From: Opitutia bacterium
GTDB taxonomy: Bacteria > Verrucomicrobiota > Verrucomicrobiia > Opitutales > UBA953
Direction: 5' to 3'
Length of the DNA: 64,000 nt
Assembly (NCBI GenBank): GCA_947470855.1
Contig: CANIUQ010000003.1
Location: 38,888-102,887, forward strand
The first letter of the stretch is position 1, and each line of letters begins with the position of its first letter. The notes beneath the pieces are model-generated. The model saw only the letters and a program-made list of their open reading frames with translations, ran no database searches and had not been told where the DNA came from. Shown in pieces: positions 1-8,349 of this stretch. A program made the translations under genes and the position numbers.

Positions 1-2004
1 CAATTCATCGGAGGCACCAACTCGACAGAAAATGCGATCAACTAGACCAATCTTGGCTGACTGAGCTGGCACCCAGCAGCCCAAATGTGCCATTAAGACA
101 ATCAATGCAACTTGGCGAATATAGGTAGATTTTCCAGCCATATTCGGACCCGTAATGAGCGCAATCTGCTGACCCCGACAGCTCAAGAAAGTGTCATTAG
201 GCACAAAGGCCCCTGCACCAGCACGTGTTTGCAGCATGCGTTCCACGACGGGATGTCGTCCTTGTTTAATTTCCAGTACATCGGACTGATCCACTGTGGG
301 ACAAACCCAATTTAACTGCAGAGCACACTCGGCCCAGCCACGCAAAACATCAATCTCGGCAAGAGCTTGAGCGGTACTCAGCAGAGAAACCGTTTTGGTC
401 ATTACCTTTTCTAAAATTTGTTGAAAGAGTTCCACTTCGCGAGCGAGAGCTTGTTCATCGGCACGCAAAACTTCTTTTTCTTTAGTGCGTAATTCCTCTG
501 TCGTAAAGCGCTCGGCATTTACCATCGTTTGCTTGCGAATATAGTCAGCAGGGACGGAACCAAGATTGGATTTGGTTACTTCAATGGCATACCCAAAAGC
601 GCCATTGTACTTAACTTTTAGATTTTTTATTCCCGTACGGGTCTGTTCCTGTCGTTCAAAATCAGCAATCCACGTTTTACTGGTTGAGGCAAGATTTCTT
701 AGCCGATCCAACTCGGCATCGTACCCAGCGCGGAGAGCTCCACCCTCGGTTAAGTCGATCGGCAGTTCATCAGCGAGAGCCTTATCCAACAGCTGCAACA
801 ATTCCGTTTCACACTCAATCCGGCCTGCGTATTCCTTGGCCACATCGCTTGGTAAACTAGCGCATTCCTCTTGTAGCGCAGGGAGTATTTTTAATGTATC
901 ACGAATCCCACCGAGTTCTCGCGGATTGCGTAAACGATTTTGCAAGCGGGTTAAAATACGTGGAATATCACGAACTAAGTTGAGAGATTCGCCGAGTCGA
1001 TTGGATGAACCGCGGTGTTTGTGCAACACTCCAACCATCGCTTGACGTTGTTGGATAACTTTTAAATCAGTGGACGGTTCCGTCAGCCAAAGTGCGAGTA
1101 ATCGTGCACCTCCTGCTGTCACAGTGCCATCGACGGATTGTAAAAGCGAAGTCTCACGGGTACCGCCACTCGAGGTGAAAAGTTCTAAGTTCTTAGCCGA
1201 TGCTGCATCGAGTAAAACCGCAGAACCGAGTTTAGTTTCAGTAAGACGAAAAATATTTTTAGGGCGATCGCACAGAGTGTCGGTGACATAACCCAAGACG
1301 GCTCCAGCACAGCCGAGTGCAGCATTTTGCTCGTTAATGCCAAATCCAGCCAGACTGTGAACGGAGAGCGTTTGGGATACTAAGCGGGCTCCTCCTGCCA
1401 CATCAAAATTCCATCCTGGCAGACGCGTGCAGGGTCGATCCTCGAGGAAAAGACGAAGCGCCTCTCGACCTTCAGTGGGGTCATCGACGCCCTCGGCGAG
1501 AAGAACCTCTTTAGGGTCAAGAGCATGGAGCAAGGGCAGTAAACGTTGCGGAGAAGCGTCGGTACAAAGACGAAAATCGGCTGTCGATACATCGAGCCAA
1601 GCGGCATGCCAACCTTGTTTATCCCAATGAAGAGCGACGAGGTAGTTTCCGCGACGAGAGTCTAATTGAGAGTCTTCGATGGCCGTTCCAGGTGTCAGGA
1701 TACGGGTAATTCCGCGGCGCACGAGTTTACCTGTCACCGCCGCTTCGAGTTGTTCGCAAATCGCCACTTTCCATCCCGCAGCCAGCAAACGATTGATATA
1801 GGCAGGGGCAGCGTGATAGGGCAAACCTGCCATGGGAGTCTCATGACGTTTGGTCAATGTGAGTCCTAAAATTTTTGATGCGGTAACAGCGTCTTCACTA
1901 AACACCTCGTAAAAATCTCCCAAGCGAAAGAGCAATAAAGTACCGGGCGCCAGTTTCTCTCGAAACTCACGGTACTGACGTTGCATGGGGGTTTCTTTTT
2001 CCAC
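1..2004 (-). CDS. mutS: DNA mismatch repair protein MutS, 3' part outside window
   Basis: MutS binds mismatches and small loops in DNA and starts mismatch repair as an ATP-dependent clamp. The gene is missing from the ORF track because it runs off the left edge, but the minus strand is open for 668 codons. The N-terminal mismatch-binding domain is seen in LLLFRLGDFYEVFSEDA (the FYE-type motif, here F-Y-E). The connector, lever and clamp regions follow, then the Walker A ITGPNMAGKSTYIRQ and the start of the RIFCRVGASDEL block. The Walker B region and the C-terminus lie outside. An in-frame TGA at 2008-2010 limits the start to TTG 2007, GTG 2004 or ATG 1986. I chose GTG because it keeps the family's conserved TPM near the N-terminus (VEKETPMQRQY). 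It lies 78 bp after the phoH2 gene on the same strand and may be transcribed with it. Identification is certain; the exact start is not. Confidence 0.97.
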   Translation of the reverse strand, partial: MEKETPMQRQYREFREKLAPGTLLLFRLGDFYEVFSEDAVTASKILGLTLTKRHETPMAGLPYHAAPAYINRLLAAGWKVAICEQLEAAVTGKLVRRGITRILTPGTAIEDSQLDSRRGNYLVALHWDKQGWHAAWLDVSTADFRLCTDASPQRLLPLLHALDPKEVLLAEGVDDPTEGREALRLFLEDRPCTRLPGWNFDVAGGARLVSQTLSVHSLAGFGINEQNAALGCAGAVLGYVTDTLCDRPKNIFRLTETKLGSAVLLDAASAKNLELFTSSGGTRETSLLQSVDGTVTAGGARLLALWLTEPSTDLKVIQQRQAMVGVLHKHRGSSNRLGESLNLVRDIPRILTRLQNRLRNPRELGGIRDTLKILPALQEECASLPSDVAKEYAGRIECETELLQLLDKALADELPIDLTEGGALRAGYDAELDRLRNLASTSKTWIADFERQEQTRTGIKNLKVKYNGAFGYAIEVTKSNLGSVPADYIRKQTMVNAERFTTEELRTKEKEVLRADEQALAREVELFQQILEKVMTKTVSLLSTAQALAEIDVLRGWAECALQLNWVCPTVDQSDVLEIKQGRHPVVERMLQTRAGAGAFVPNDTFLSCRGQQIALITGPNMAGKSTYIRQVALIVLMAHLGCWVPAQSAKIGLVDRIFCRVGASDEL

Positions 2005-2082
2005 CAATCAAAAGCCAAAGCCCTGCATTGAACGGGGCAAGAATGGAGTGATGTCTCGAGGCTTTGCGGAGCCCAAAGTTGC

Positions 2083-3627
2083 TCACATCACCTGTGCTGC
2101 GAGTTCAGAAAGGGCGCTTCGGACGCCGTGCAAGAGACGAACATTGGCGGTAATGCTATGTCCCTTCATGCGTTCGTAGGTATGAATAAGGCCGTTTGAT
2201 TTCCCGTCGAGATAGGGGGTGTCAACTTGATCGAGGTCGCCGATAAGGACGACTTTAGAACCCTCGCCTATTCGCGTGATAACTGTTTTTGCCTCATGAG
2301 GCGTCATATTCTGAGCCTCATCGACAATCATAAAGGCATGACCAATCGAGCGCCCGCGAATAAAGGTCATGGCCTCGATTTCAATTAAACCAGAATCAAT
2401 CAGCCATTGATAGGGCTTACGCGGTTGACCAACTTGTTGAAATTGAGAGCCGAAAATAGGCTGAGCCGATTTCATCGCTTGGGCCTTCTTCTGTTTGCGT
2501 TGTGAATCGGTAGCAATGAGTTGTTTAGAACTGGGAGATACTTGCGCTGAAGCAGGAGCACCACTTCGCGAGAAAAGCACTTCCAAGTTGTCGAAATAAG
2601 GCTGAATATAGGGAGAAAGCTTCTCCTCTTTGGTGCCGGGAAGTGCACCGATGTCTTTACCAATCTGGACAACTGGGCGAGAAACGTAGAGTTTTTTATA
2701 AGGAGCAAAATCGCTTAAGACCTGAGAAAGAGCAGCCGCAATGGAGAGAAATGTCTTTCCAGTACCAGCACGACCAAAACAAGTTACCAATTTAATTTCA
2801 GGATTAAGCAACGCATCGAGGAAGATCCATTGCTCATAGTTTTTGGGAATGACTCTCATGCCGCGAGGCATCTGAAGGCCTTTGCGAGCACCACTCTCGT
2901 TGGAAAGAAACTCGCGATATAATGAAAGCGGAACAAACGCCCCCTCCCCGACATGTCGAGCAGGCTCGCTCCACGAATCGGAAACTAACATCACATACTC
3001 ATTGATAACAGGTAAGGGCTCGGACTTGAAGCTAACGGCTACCTGAGCGAGCTCACGGAAGTCGCGCATGGCAGCAGAAGAAATTGAAATCGAACGATAA
3101 TCACCGATGTCTGTGCTTTCGATGCGGTCATTCCGGTAATCTTGAACCTCTAGGCCCAAAGCTTGCGCTTTGAGTGCCATGCACGAGTCTTTGGTGACTA
3201 AGATGACTGGATGATTGGAGGTGTCGCGAAGGTAAAGAGCCGAGGCAATGATACGATGGTCAGGCGCATCCACTTGCATAAACACACTGCGAAGCCTCTC
3301 TGCTTTAGGTCCAGTAAAATGTTCACGGATTAAACTTTCATTAACCACGACGCGTAGTTCGCCACCGTCTTTTAAGTCGGCACGCAAAGCACTTGGCTTA
3401 GAGGCATCGCCCTCGGCGATTTCTTTGAGTTTTCGATTCTCAAAGAGTGCACGAATTGATCGATTAACGCGACGTGCACTGGCACCTAATTGGCCCTGAT
3501 GGGTTTTTAACCGATCGAGTTCGGATAAAACCTCCACTGGGATTGCGACCGTATGCTCATCAAACTTAAAGAGCGATTCCGGATCATGAATTAAAACGTT
3601 CGTGTCCAGTACGTAGGTTTTTTTCAC
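2083..3627 (-). CDS. phoH2: PIN domain plus PhoH ATPase fusion protein (PhoH2 type)
   Basis: 514 residues. The first ~130 residues form a PIN nuclease domain (YVLDTNVLIHDPESL, with the early Asp and later acidic residues of the metal site, and IPVEVLSELDRLK). The C-terminal half is a PhoH-type ATPase with Walker A FGRAGTGKTFLSIAAAL, the PhoH block GALPGTKEEKLSPYIQPY, Walker B AFMIVDEAQNMTPHEA and the sensor-like LIGDLDQVDTPYLDG. Studied PIN-PhoH fusions couple ATP hydrolysis to RNA unwinding and cleavage; that activity is known for the family and only inferred here. The gene sits between a DUF971 gene (47 bp upstream) and mutS on the same strand. No defect is visible, and the length is typical of the fusion. 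Confidence 0.95.
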   Translation of the reverse strand: MKKTYVLDTNVLIHDPESLFKFDEHTVAIPVEVLSELDRLKTHQGQLGASARRVNRSIRALFENRKLKEIAEGDASKPSALRADLKDGGELRVVVNESLIREHFTGPKAERLRSVFMQVDAPDHRIIASALYLRDTSNHPVILVTKDSCMALKAQALGLEVQDYRNDRIESTDIGDYRSISISSAAMRDFRELAQVAVSFKSEPLPVINEYVMLVSDSWSEPARHVGEGAFVPLSLYREFLSNESGARKGLQMPRGMRVIPKNYEQWIFLDALLNPEIKLVTCFGRAGTGKTFLSIAAALSQVLSDFAPYKKLYVSRPVVQIGKDIGALPGTKEEKLSPYIQPYFDNLEVLFSRSGAPASAQVSPSSKQLIATDSQRKQKKAQAMKSAQPIFGSQFQQVGQPRKPYQWLIDSGLIEIEAMTFIRGRSIGHAFMIVDEAQNMTPHEAKTVITRIGEGSKVVLIGDLDQVDTPYLDGKSNGLIHTYERMKGHSITANVRLLHGVRSALSELAAQVM

Positions 3628-3674
3628 ACTTCATTTATCGTCTTTTCTTCACTCTGCGCAATAAGGAAAATGGA

Positions 3675-3980
3675 TTATCTTTTTTCTTCGGCGATTTGGC
3701 GAAGGTAAGCCCAACTGTAGATTCCTGTTTTATGTCCGTCACTAAATTCGAAACTCACCGCATAGTTACCCACTTTTTGCCATTGCGTGACAGACACCCC
3801 GGGAAATTGGCGAGGGCCGTCACCACCCCAGCGTTGTCCGAGGATATCGACTTCACCCATATTTTCAGCACTCGGCGAACGTTCTCGGAGAAATTCACCC
3901 GTTAAAAAATCTTCGCTACCATCTGGCCAAATTACCGCGATGCCTTGTCCGACGATTTCGATAGCCTTGGGCCCTAACAT
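3675..3980 (-). CDS. DUF971 domain protein
   Basis: The core PKAIEIVGQGIAVIWPDGSEDFL followed by LRERSPSAEN matches the DUF971 family, which is related to the N-terminal domain of gamma-butyrobetaine hydroxylase. DUF971 proteins are often found as small stand-alone proteins or next to Mrp-type iron-sulfur carriers; no such partner is present here. I placed the start at the internal ATG 3980 (about 101 residues), because the track start at 4049 adds 23 residues that do not look like the family and would nearly touch the divergent ybaB. The tail GIYSWAYLRQIAEEKR is the usual family ending. Biochemical role unknown. It is first in a likely minus-strand series with phoH2 and mutS. Confidence 0.85.
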   Translation of the reverse strand: MLGPKAIEIVGQGIAVIWPDGSEDFLTGEFLRERSPSAENMGEVDILGQRWGGDGPRQFPGVSVTQWQKVGNYAVSFEFSDGHKTGIYSWAYLRQIAEEKR

Positions 3981-4078
3981 CTTTTGACCACTAAAACATG
4001 TTGTCGCATTGGCAAGCGGAGAGAAAACTTGGCTGCAACCTTGACTCAAAGTCTTATCTGCGAGACTCTTAAGACACT

Positions 4079-4384
4079 ATGGCTGGCGTAGGCAAATTAC
4101 TCAAACAAGCACAAAAGATGCAACGTGGGATAGCCGAAGCCCAACAGCAACTTTCGGAAACGCGTCTCGACTTTTCCCACGGTGGCGGAGCCATCAAGAT
4201 AACTGTCAATGGCCACGGCTTGGTTTTGGCACTGTCGATTGATCCCGAATTTCTGAAAGAAGATAAAGCGGTCATCGAATCCTCTCTGGTCGCTGCCCTA
4301 CAAGAAGCAGCGAATAAAGCTCGTGAGGTTAATGAATCCGCCATGTCCAAAGCGACGGCAGGCTTCTCCCTTCCTGGGCTCTAA
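4079..4384 (+). CDS. ybaB: YbaB/EbfC family nucleoid-associated protein
   Basis: 101 residues, the usual family length. It has a helical N-terminus (GKLLKQAQKMQRGIAEAQQQL), a central beta region with GGGAIKITVNGHGLVLALSID and a helical C-terminus, as in the YbaB dimer that binds DNA without strong sequence preference. It lies directly before recR, only four bases from its GTG start, which is the classic ybaB-recR pairing seen across bacteria. It is therefore probably co-transcribed with recR and the Rsm22-like gene, and divergent from the DUF971 gene. Confidence 0.95.
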   Translation: MAGVGKLLKQAQKMQRGIAEAQQQLSETRLDFSHGGGAIKITVNGHGLVLALSIDPEFLKEDKAVIESSLVAALQEAANKAREVNESAMSKATAGFSLPGL

Positions 4385-4388
4385 AAAC

Positions 4389-4991
4389 GTGACCCCTCAT
4401 TTTGAAAAAGTTCGTCAGTTACTCCGTCAATTACCCGGATTAGGACATCGTTCAGCGGAGCGACTTGCCCTCTTTTTGCTCGTTGAAAAACCTGAGAAAC
4501 TTCACCCCATTATCGAGGCATTAGAGCAAGCAGCGAAAGTCGTTCACCGCTGCGCACGCTGCGGCAGTTTAACCGAAACTGATTTATGTGAAGTCTGTGC
4601 GGATGTTAAAAGAGAGTCCCACTCCCTCTGTATAGTGGAACAAGTTCCAGACTTAATGGCTATCGAGCGCTCCCAAGCACATCGTGGCACCTATCATGTT
4701 CTCCATGGACGTCTCTCTCCCATTAACGGCGTTGGTCCAGACAACCTTAATCTAAACTCCCTCGAAAAACGTTTACAAACTGAACCGATAACCGAAGTGG
4801 TTTTGGCCTTGGGCAATGATATTGAGGCAGAAGCAACCTGCCATTACTTGCACGAGTTAATTCTAGGCATTCAGCCCAAAATGAAAGTTTCACGTATCGG
4901 TTTTGGTTTACCCAGTGGTAGCGGTTTAACTTTTGCTGATGTCGCGACATTACGGAGCGCACTCGAGGGTCGTCGCAATGTGGGAACCTAA
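4389..4991 (+). CDS. recR: Recombination mediator protein RecR
   Basis: RecR works with RecO (and RecF) to load RecA on gapped single-stranded DNA. The protein shows the N-terminal helix-hairpin-helix (LLRQLPGLGHRSAERLALF), a four-cysteine zinc finger (CARCGSLTETDLCEVC), then a Toprim domain (SLCIVEQVPDLMAIERS, HGRLSPINGVGPDNLNL) and the C-terminal GLPSGSGLTFADVATL. The track starts upstream at 4323 inside ybaB. The GTG at 4389 gives the normal N-terminus (TPHFEKVRQLL) and a 200-residue protein, and it lies four bases after the ybaB stop. The 3' end overlaps the next gene by 14 bp. Confidence 0.95.
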   Translation: MTPHFEKVRQLLRQLPGLGHRSAERLALFLLVEKPEKLHPIIEALEQAAKVVHRCARCGSLTETDLCEVCADVKRESHSLCIVEQVPDLMAIERSQAHRGTYHVLHGRLSPINGVGPDNLNLNSLEKRLQTEPITEVVLALGNDIEAEATCHYLHELILGIQPKMKVSRIGFGLPSGSGLTFADVATLRSALEGRRNVGT

Positions 4992-6150
4992 TCCTTTTCA
5001 TCTATACCCCGAGAAAGCTGAAGCTTTTTGGCTCAAGCAAGCGGAGGAAGTAACGGGGTTACTTGAGGAGGAGGCTCTCGAGCGGATGACTCCTTATGTT
5101 TCTGAACTTTCGGATCTTTTCACCATCGATCGACCTGACACTCATTTCCCCGATTATTTCAAAGACCCCACCCTGCTCACTGCCTACGGTGTTTTCTTTT
5201 TACCCCAAAGTTTTGTCCGTACTTCTTTTGCGCTCTCTTATCTTTTGGATTTTAGACAATGGAAGTGCCTTAACCCTTGTCCGCGAATTCTCGATTTAGG
5301 CTCAGGCCCTGGTTCCTGCGGTGTCTCGGTCGCCCACCAATTCCTGCAACGTGGAGTTAAGAAAGTGGATTTGGTAGGGGTTGATAAATCTCCTTCTGCT
5401 CTCGCTGGATTCGAACAATTTGCGCAAAGTGTTCTGGGCAATAAAGCAACCATTTCGACGCGTGTTGGGGATGCCTCGCATCCACAAAATTGGCCCAGCG
5501 GGAGTTTTGATGTCGTGGTTGCTGGGTTCGTCATGAACGAGATGAAACAGCTTTCAGATAGCGATTTAATCTCTTGGATACAGGAAGTTCAAAAACACCT
5601 TCATCCTGAAGGTCTGCTGTTGATTATCGAGCCTGCGCTTCGACAGACCTCAGAGCGTCTGCAACGACTGAGTGATCACCTAGCACATCGTGGAATCATC
5701 ACTCGTCTTGGTCCCGACTTAGATGCTCACCCCTGCCCGCAACTTGCCCAAGGGCAGCATTGGTCACATGAAGTTCGCCGATGGCACATTCCAGCAACGG
5801 TCGATTTTGTTAACCGAAAGTTGCATCGTGATTTACGCGAAGTTCGTTTTTCCTTTGCCGCTTTTTCTAATCGAGCCTGTCCCCCAGTTCCAGCTCGAGC
5901 ACGCCGAATTGTTTCCGACATCCAAATGATTAAGGGTTTGATTCGTTTTATTGCAGTCTATCAAGGGCAATGCGAAACGATTGAAATCGCTACACGGGGT
6001 CACTCGAAACATGAGGTTAAACTGCTTGCAGGTCGATTGGAGCGAGGTGATGTCATCGCCCATCAGGGGGAGCACGCCCCTAAAGTCAGGCTATCATCCT
6101 TTGCCGACTTGGAGGTGCTCTACTCAGCCCATGAGAGCACTTCTCAATAA
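4978..6150 (+). CDS. Rsm22-like SAM-dependent methyltransferase
   Basis: About 390 residues from the ATG at 4978, which overlaps the recR end. The early block LLTAYGVFFLPQSFVRTSFA resembles the Y-x3-R-x-P-type region before the methyltransferase fold in mitochondrial Rsm22/METTL17 and bacterial relatives. The SAM site follows (RILDLGSGPGSCGVSVA, then LVGVDKS and DVVVAGFVMNEM). The C-terminal part has DAHPCPQLAQGQHWSHE and SNRACPP at the place where the family carries cysteines that bind an iron-sulfur cluster; here two of the four positions appear to be Gly and Ser. Rsm22 relatives associate with the small ribosomal subunit. Substrate unknown. The family call is by pattern and has not been checked by search. 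Confidence 0.75.
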   Translation: MWEPNPFHLYPEKAEAFWLKQAEEVTGLLEEEALERMTPYVSELSDLFTIDRPDTHFPDYFKDPTLLTAYGVFFLPQSFVRTSFALSYLLDFRQWKCLNPCPRILDLGSGPGSCGVSVAHQFLQRGVKKVDLVGVDKSPSALAGFEQFAQSVLGNKATISTRVGDASHPQNWPSGSFDVVVAGFVMNEMKQLSDSDLISWIQEVQKHLHPEGLLLIIEPALRQTSERLQRLSDHLAHRGIITRLGPDLDAHPCPQLAQGQHWSHEVRRWHIPATVDFVNRKLHRDLREVRFSFAAFSNRACPPVPARARRIVSDIQMIKGLIRFIAVYQGQCETIEIATRGHSKHEVKLLAGRLERGDVIAHQGEHAPKVRLSSFADLEVLYSAHESTSQ

Positions 6151-6165
6151 CATCTTTTAACCTAA

Positions 6166-6206
6166 TTGTCACTTTTGTCACTTTTAGACCACAGATGAGT
6201 GGCAAA
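6166..6206. promoter_or_regulatory. Tandem 9-bp repeat and imperfect dyad before ppk1
   Basis: TTGTCACTT occurs twice in perfect tandem (6166-6174 and 6175-6183). The second copy also forms the left arm of a dyad, TTTGTCACT (6174-6182) against AGTGGCAAA (6198-6206), nine pairs with one G-T, and the arms extend imperfectly outward (CACT/AGTG). It lies 62-100 bp before ppk1 and just after the methyltransferase gene. It could be an operator or a weak terminator without a clean T tract. The 9-bp spacing does not fit the 11-bp period of an enterobacterial Pho box. Confidence 0.4.
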
Positions 6207-6267
6207 AGAGTGAAGTTTTGGCAGTTGAGCGGGTCATTGCTGACAAACACCTTTAAAGTCGATTTAG

Positions 6268-8349
6268 TTGACGTCTATCATGTTCAATCGAGAACTCAGT
6301 TGGCTGACCTTTAATCGTCGAGTCTTAGAACTCGCCGAGGATAACTCTGTTCCACTCCTTGAACGCGTCCGCTTTCTCTCGATTGTCAGTTCTAACTTAG
6401 ATGAATTTTTTGAAATTCGTGTCGCTGGACTGATGCAGCAAGAGGAATCTGTCAGCCACCCTGCTACTAAAGAGTTCCTCGAAGAAGTTTTACAGAAAGC
6501 TCATAAACTTGTGAGTGCTCAGCAGGAGTGTTGGCATAAACAATTGCTGCCGGCTCTCGCCGAAGAGAAAATCATTTTCAAAAACATCGTGAGTCTAACG
6601 GAAGAAGATTTGCGTGAACTTTCTCAACGTTTTGATCGCGATATCTTACCTGCGCTAACGCCACTGGCGATAGATCCCTCGCACCCTTTCCCTGTTTTAA
6701 CGAATAAAGGACTCTATCTTCTTGTTTTACTGAAAGATACCACGACTGGCGAGGCTCGTCGTGCGGTTGTCCCCATTCCACGAATTTTACCTCGTGTTTT
6801 AAGTTTAGGGAACCAAGGGCAAAAATCATTCACCCTGTTGAGTTATGTCATTCAAAAGTTCATTGAACGACTTTTCACTGGTCTCGAGGTCAAGGGAGCT
6901 CATGTTTTCCGCATCACCAGAAATAGCGATTTGTATGTCGATGAAGAGGAAGCGGGTAATTTACTCGAAGTGATTGAAGAAGAAATTCGTAACCTACGCA
7001 AAGGTGCACCTGTTCGTTTAGAAATTAATGAGGGAGTTCCTGAAGAAGAGTTAAACTGGCTTTTGAAAGTGACAGGTTTGCCGAAGATGAATGCCTTCCT
7101 CTCGTCTGGCCCGGTCAACATGATGCGTCTTAGCAGCCTGATTGATTTAGCGGGTCGGCCTGACTTGCTTTATCCCAGCTTTGCCCCCGCCCTGCCGGCA
7201 GAGTTTATCGACTCTAGCAAGATTTTCTATCGCATCGCTAAACACGACATTCTTTTACACCATCCCTACGAATCATTCACACCCGTCGTGGATTTTATAC
7301 GACAAGCGGCACGTGATGAATCGGTAGTCGCCATCAAACTCACGCTCTATCGTACAAGTGGTGATTCACCTGTGGTCGAGGCGCTCAAAGAAGCAGCCCG
7401 TAATGGCAAGCAAGTTACTGCCTTAGTGGAATTGCGAGCGCGCTTTGATGAATTGAACAATATTGAATGGGCTCGCCAATTGGAAGAAGCTGGAGCTCAC
7501 GTTGTTTACGGTTTGGCGGGACTCAAAACTCACTGCAAAGCTTGCTTGGTTGTTCGTCAGGAAAAAGGCGGACTTAAACTCTACGCACATTTAGGAACTG
7601 GAAATTATAACCCAAAGACCGCCCGGCTATACACCGATTTTTCACTCTTCACCGCTGATGATGAAATCACGGCTGATGTTGGGTTACTCTTCAATGTCCT
7701 CACTGGTAACTTAGCCAAACCTAAGTTTAAACACCTGATTGTCGCGCCCTTTGATTTACAACGCCGAATTCTCGAATTGATTCAAAGTGAAATCAGTGCC
7801 GCTCAAGCTGGACGTAAAGCCACCATCTTTGCAAAAATCAATAGCCTCGTTGATCCCGATGTCATTCAGATGCTTTATCAAGCTTCGCGTGCGGGAGTAA
7901 AAATCCATCTCTTAGTCCGTGGCATCTGTTGCCTCAAACCAGGCATCCCTGGTAAGAGTGAGAATATTAGCGTACACAGCGTTCTAGGCCGATTTCTCGA
8001 GCACAGTCGCTTGTTCCGTTTTGAAAACTCTGGAGGCGAACCGATTATCCTCATGGGTAGCGCCGACTGGATGCCCCGCAATTTCCTGCGGCGCGTTGAA
8101 TGTGTTTTCCCGATTAAAAATAAGTCACTGCGCAAACGCGTTGAGCAAGAAATCCTCCAAACCTATGCCTCGAATCTCGGTGATGCCAAAGCTTTGCAGC
8201 CTGATGGAGACTATCTCGTGCTAACACCTCAAGGACGACGGGCGCCCTTGGCCCAAGACACTTTCCTTGCTTTGGCTCGTCAAGTCAGCCCAGAAAACCT
8301 TATCGAGAAGCCGAAGCGCCCAAGCAAATCCGTTCGACGGCAGAGTTAA
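6268..8349 (+). CDS. ppk1: Polyphosphate kinase 1
   Basis: Ppk1 makes polyphosphate from ATP. The 693 residues run through all four domains: the N-terminal ELSWLTFNRRVLE and LDEFFEIRVAG, the head domain, then the two phospholipase-D-like catalytic domains. The phospho-acceptor histidine lies in KLYAHLGTGNYNPKTAR and the second histidine in FLEHSRLFRF. KLTLYRTSGDSPVVEAL is also typical. The track start is TTG 6268; an ATG at 6280 would remove four residues, and no strong ribosome site decides between them. The last 50 bp overlap the convergent lpxK. A Ppx/GppA phosphatase, the usual opposing enzyme, is about 31 kb away at 38.8-39.7 kb and not in an operon with it. Upstream lies a repeat and dyad that could regulate it. 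Confidence 0.97.
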   Translation: MTSIMFNRELSWLTFNRRVLELAEDNSVPLLERVRFLSIVSSNLDEFFEIRVAGLMQQEESVSHPATKEFLEEVLQKAHKLVSAQQECWHKQLLPALAEEKIIFKNIVSLTEEDLRELSQRFDRDILPALTPLAIDPSHPFPVLTNKGLYLLVLLKDTTTGEARRAVVPIPRILPRVLSLGNQGQKSFTLLSYVIQKFIERLFTGLEVKGAHVFRITRNSDLYVDEEEAGNLLEVIEEEIRNLRKGAPVRLEINEGVPEEELNWLLKVTGLPKMNAFLSSGPVNMMRLSSLIDLAGRPDLLYPSFAPALPAEFIDSSKIFYRIAKHDILLHHPYESFTPVVDFIRQAARDESVVAIKLTLYRTSGDSPVVEALKEAARNGKQVTALVELRARFDELNNIEWARQLEEAGAHVVYGLAGLKTHCKACLVVRQEKGGLKLYAHLGTGNYNPKTARLYTDFSLFTADDEITADVGLLFNVLTGNLAKPKFKHLIVAPFDLQRRILELIQSEISAAQAGRKATIFAKINSLVDPDVIQMLYQASRAGVKIHLLVRGICCLKPGIPGKSENISVHSVLGRFLEHSRLFRFENSGGEPIILMGSADWMPRNFLRRVECVFPIKNKSLRKRVEQEILQTYASNLGDAKALQPDGDYLVLTPQGRRAPLAQDTFLALARQVSPENLIEKPKRPSKSVRRQS

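Noticed and set aside
566-1630. Plus-strand ORFs of 67-159 aa within the mutS region
   Set aside because: They are antisense shadows of mutS; their sequences are Ser/Arg-rich and show no family features, while the minus strand gives a perfect MutS.
4029-4069. Possible promoter of ybaB (TTGACT or TTGGCT with TTATCT)
   Set aside because: The hexamers do not have a workable spacing (7 or 19 bp), so I did not list it.
4323-4388. Upstream extension of recR in the track
   Set aside because: It lies inside ybaB in another frame and adds no RecR-like residues; GTG 4389 gives the normal N-terminus.
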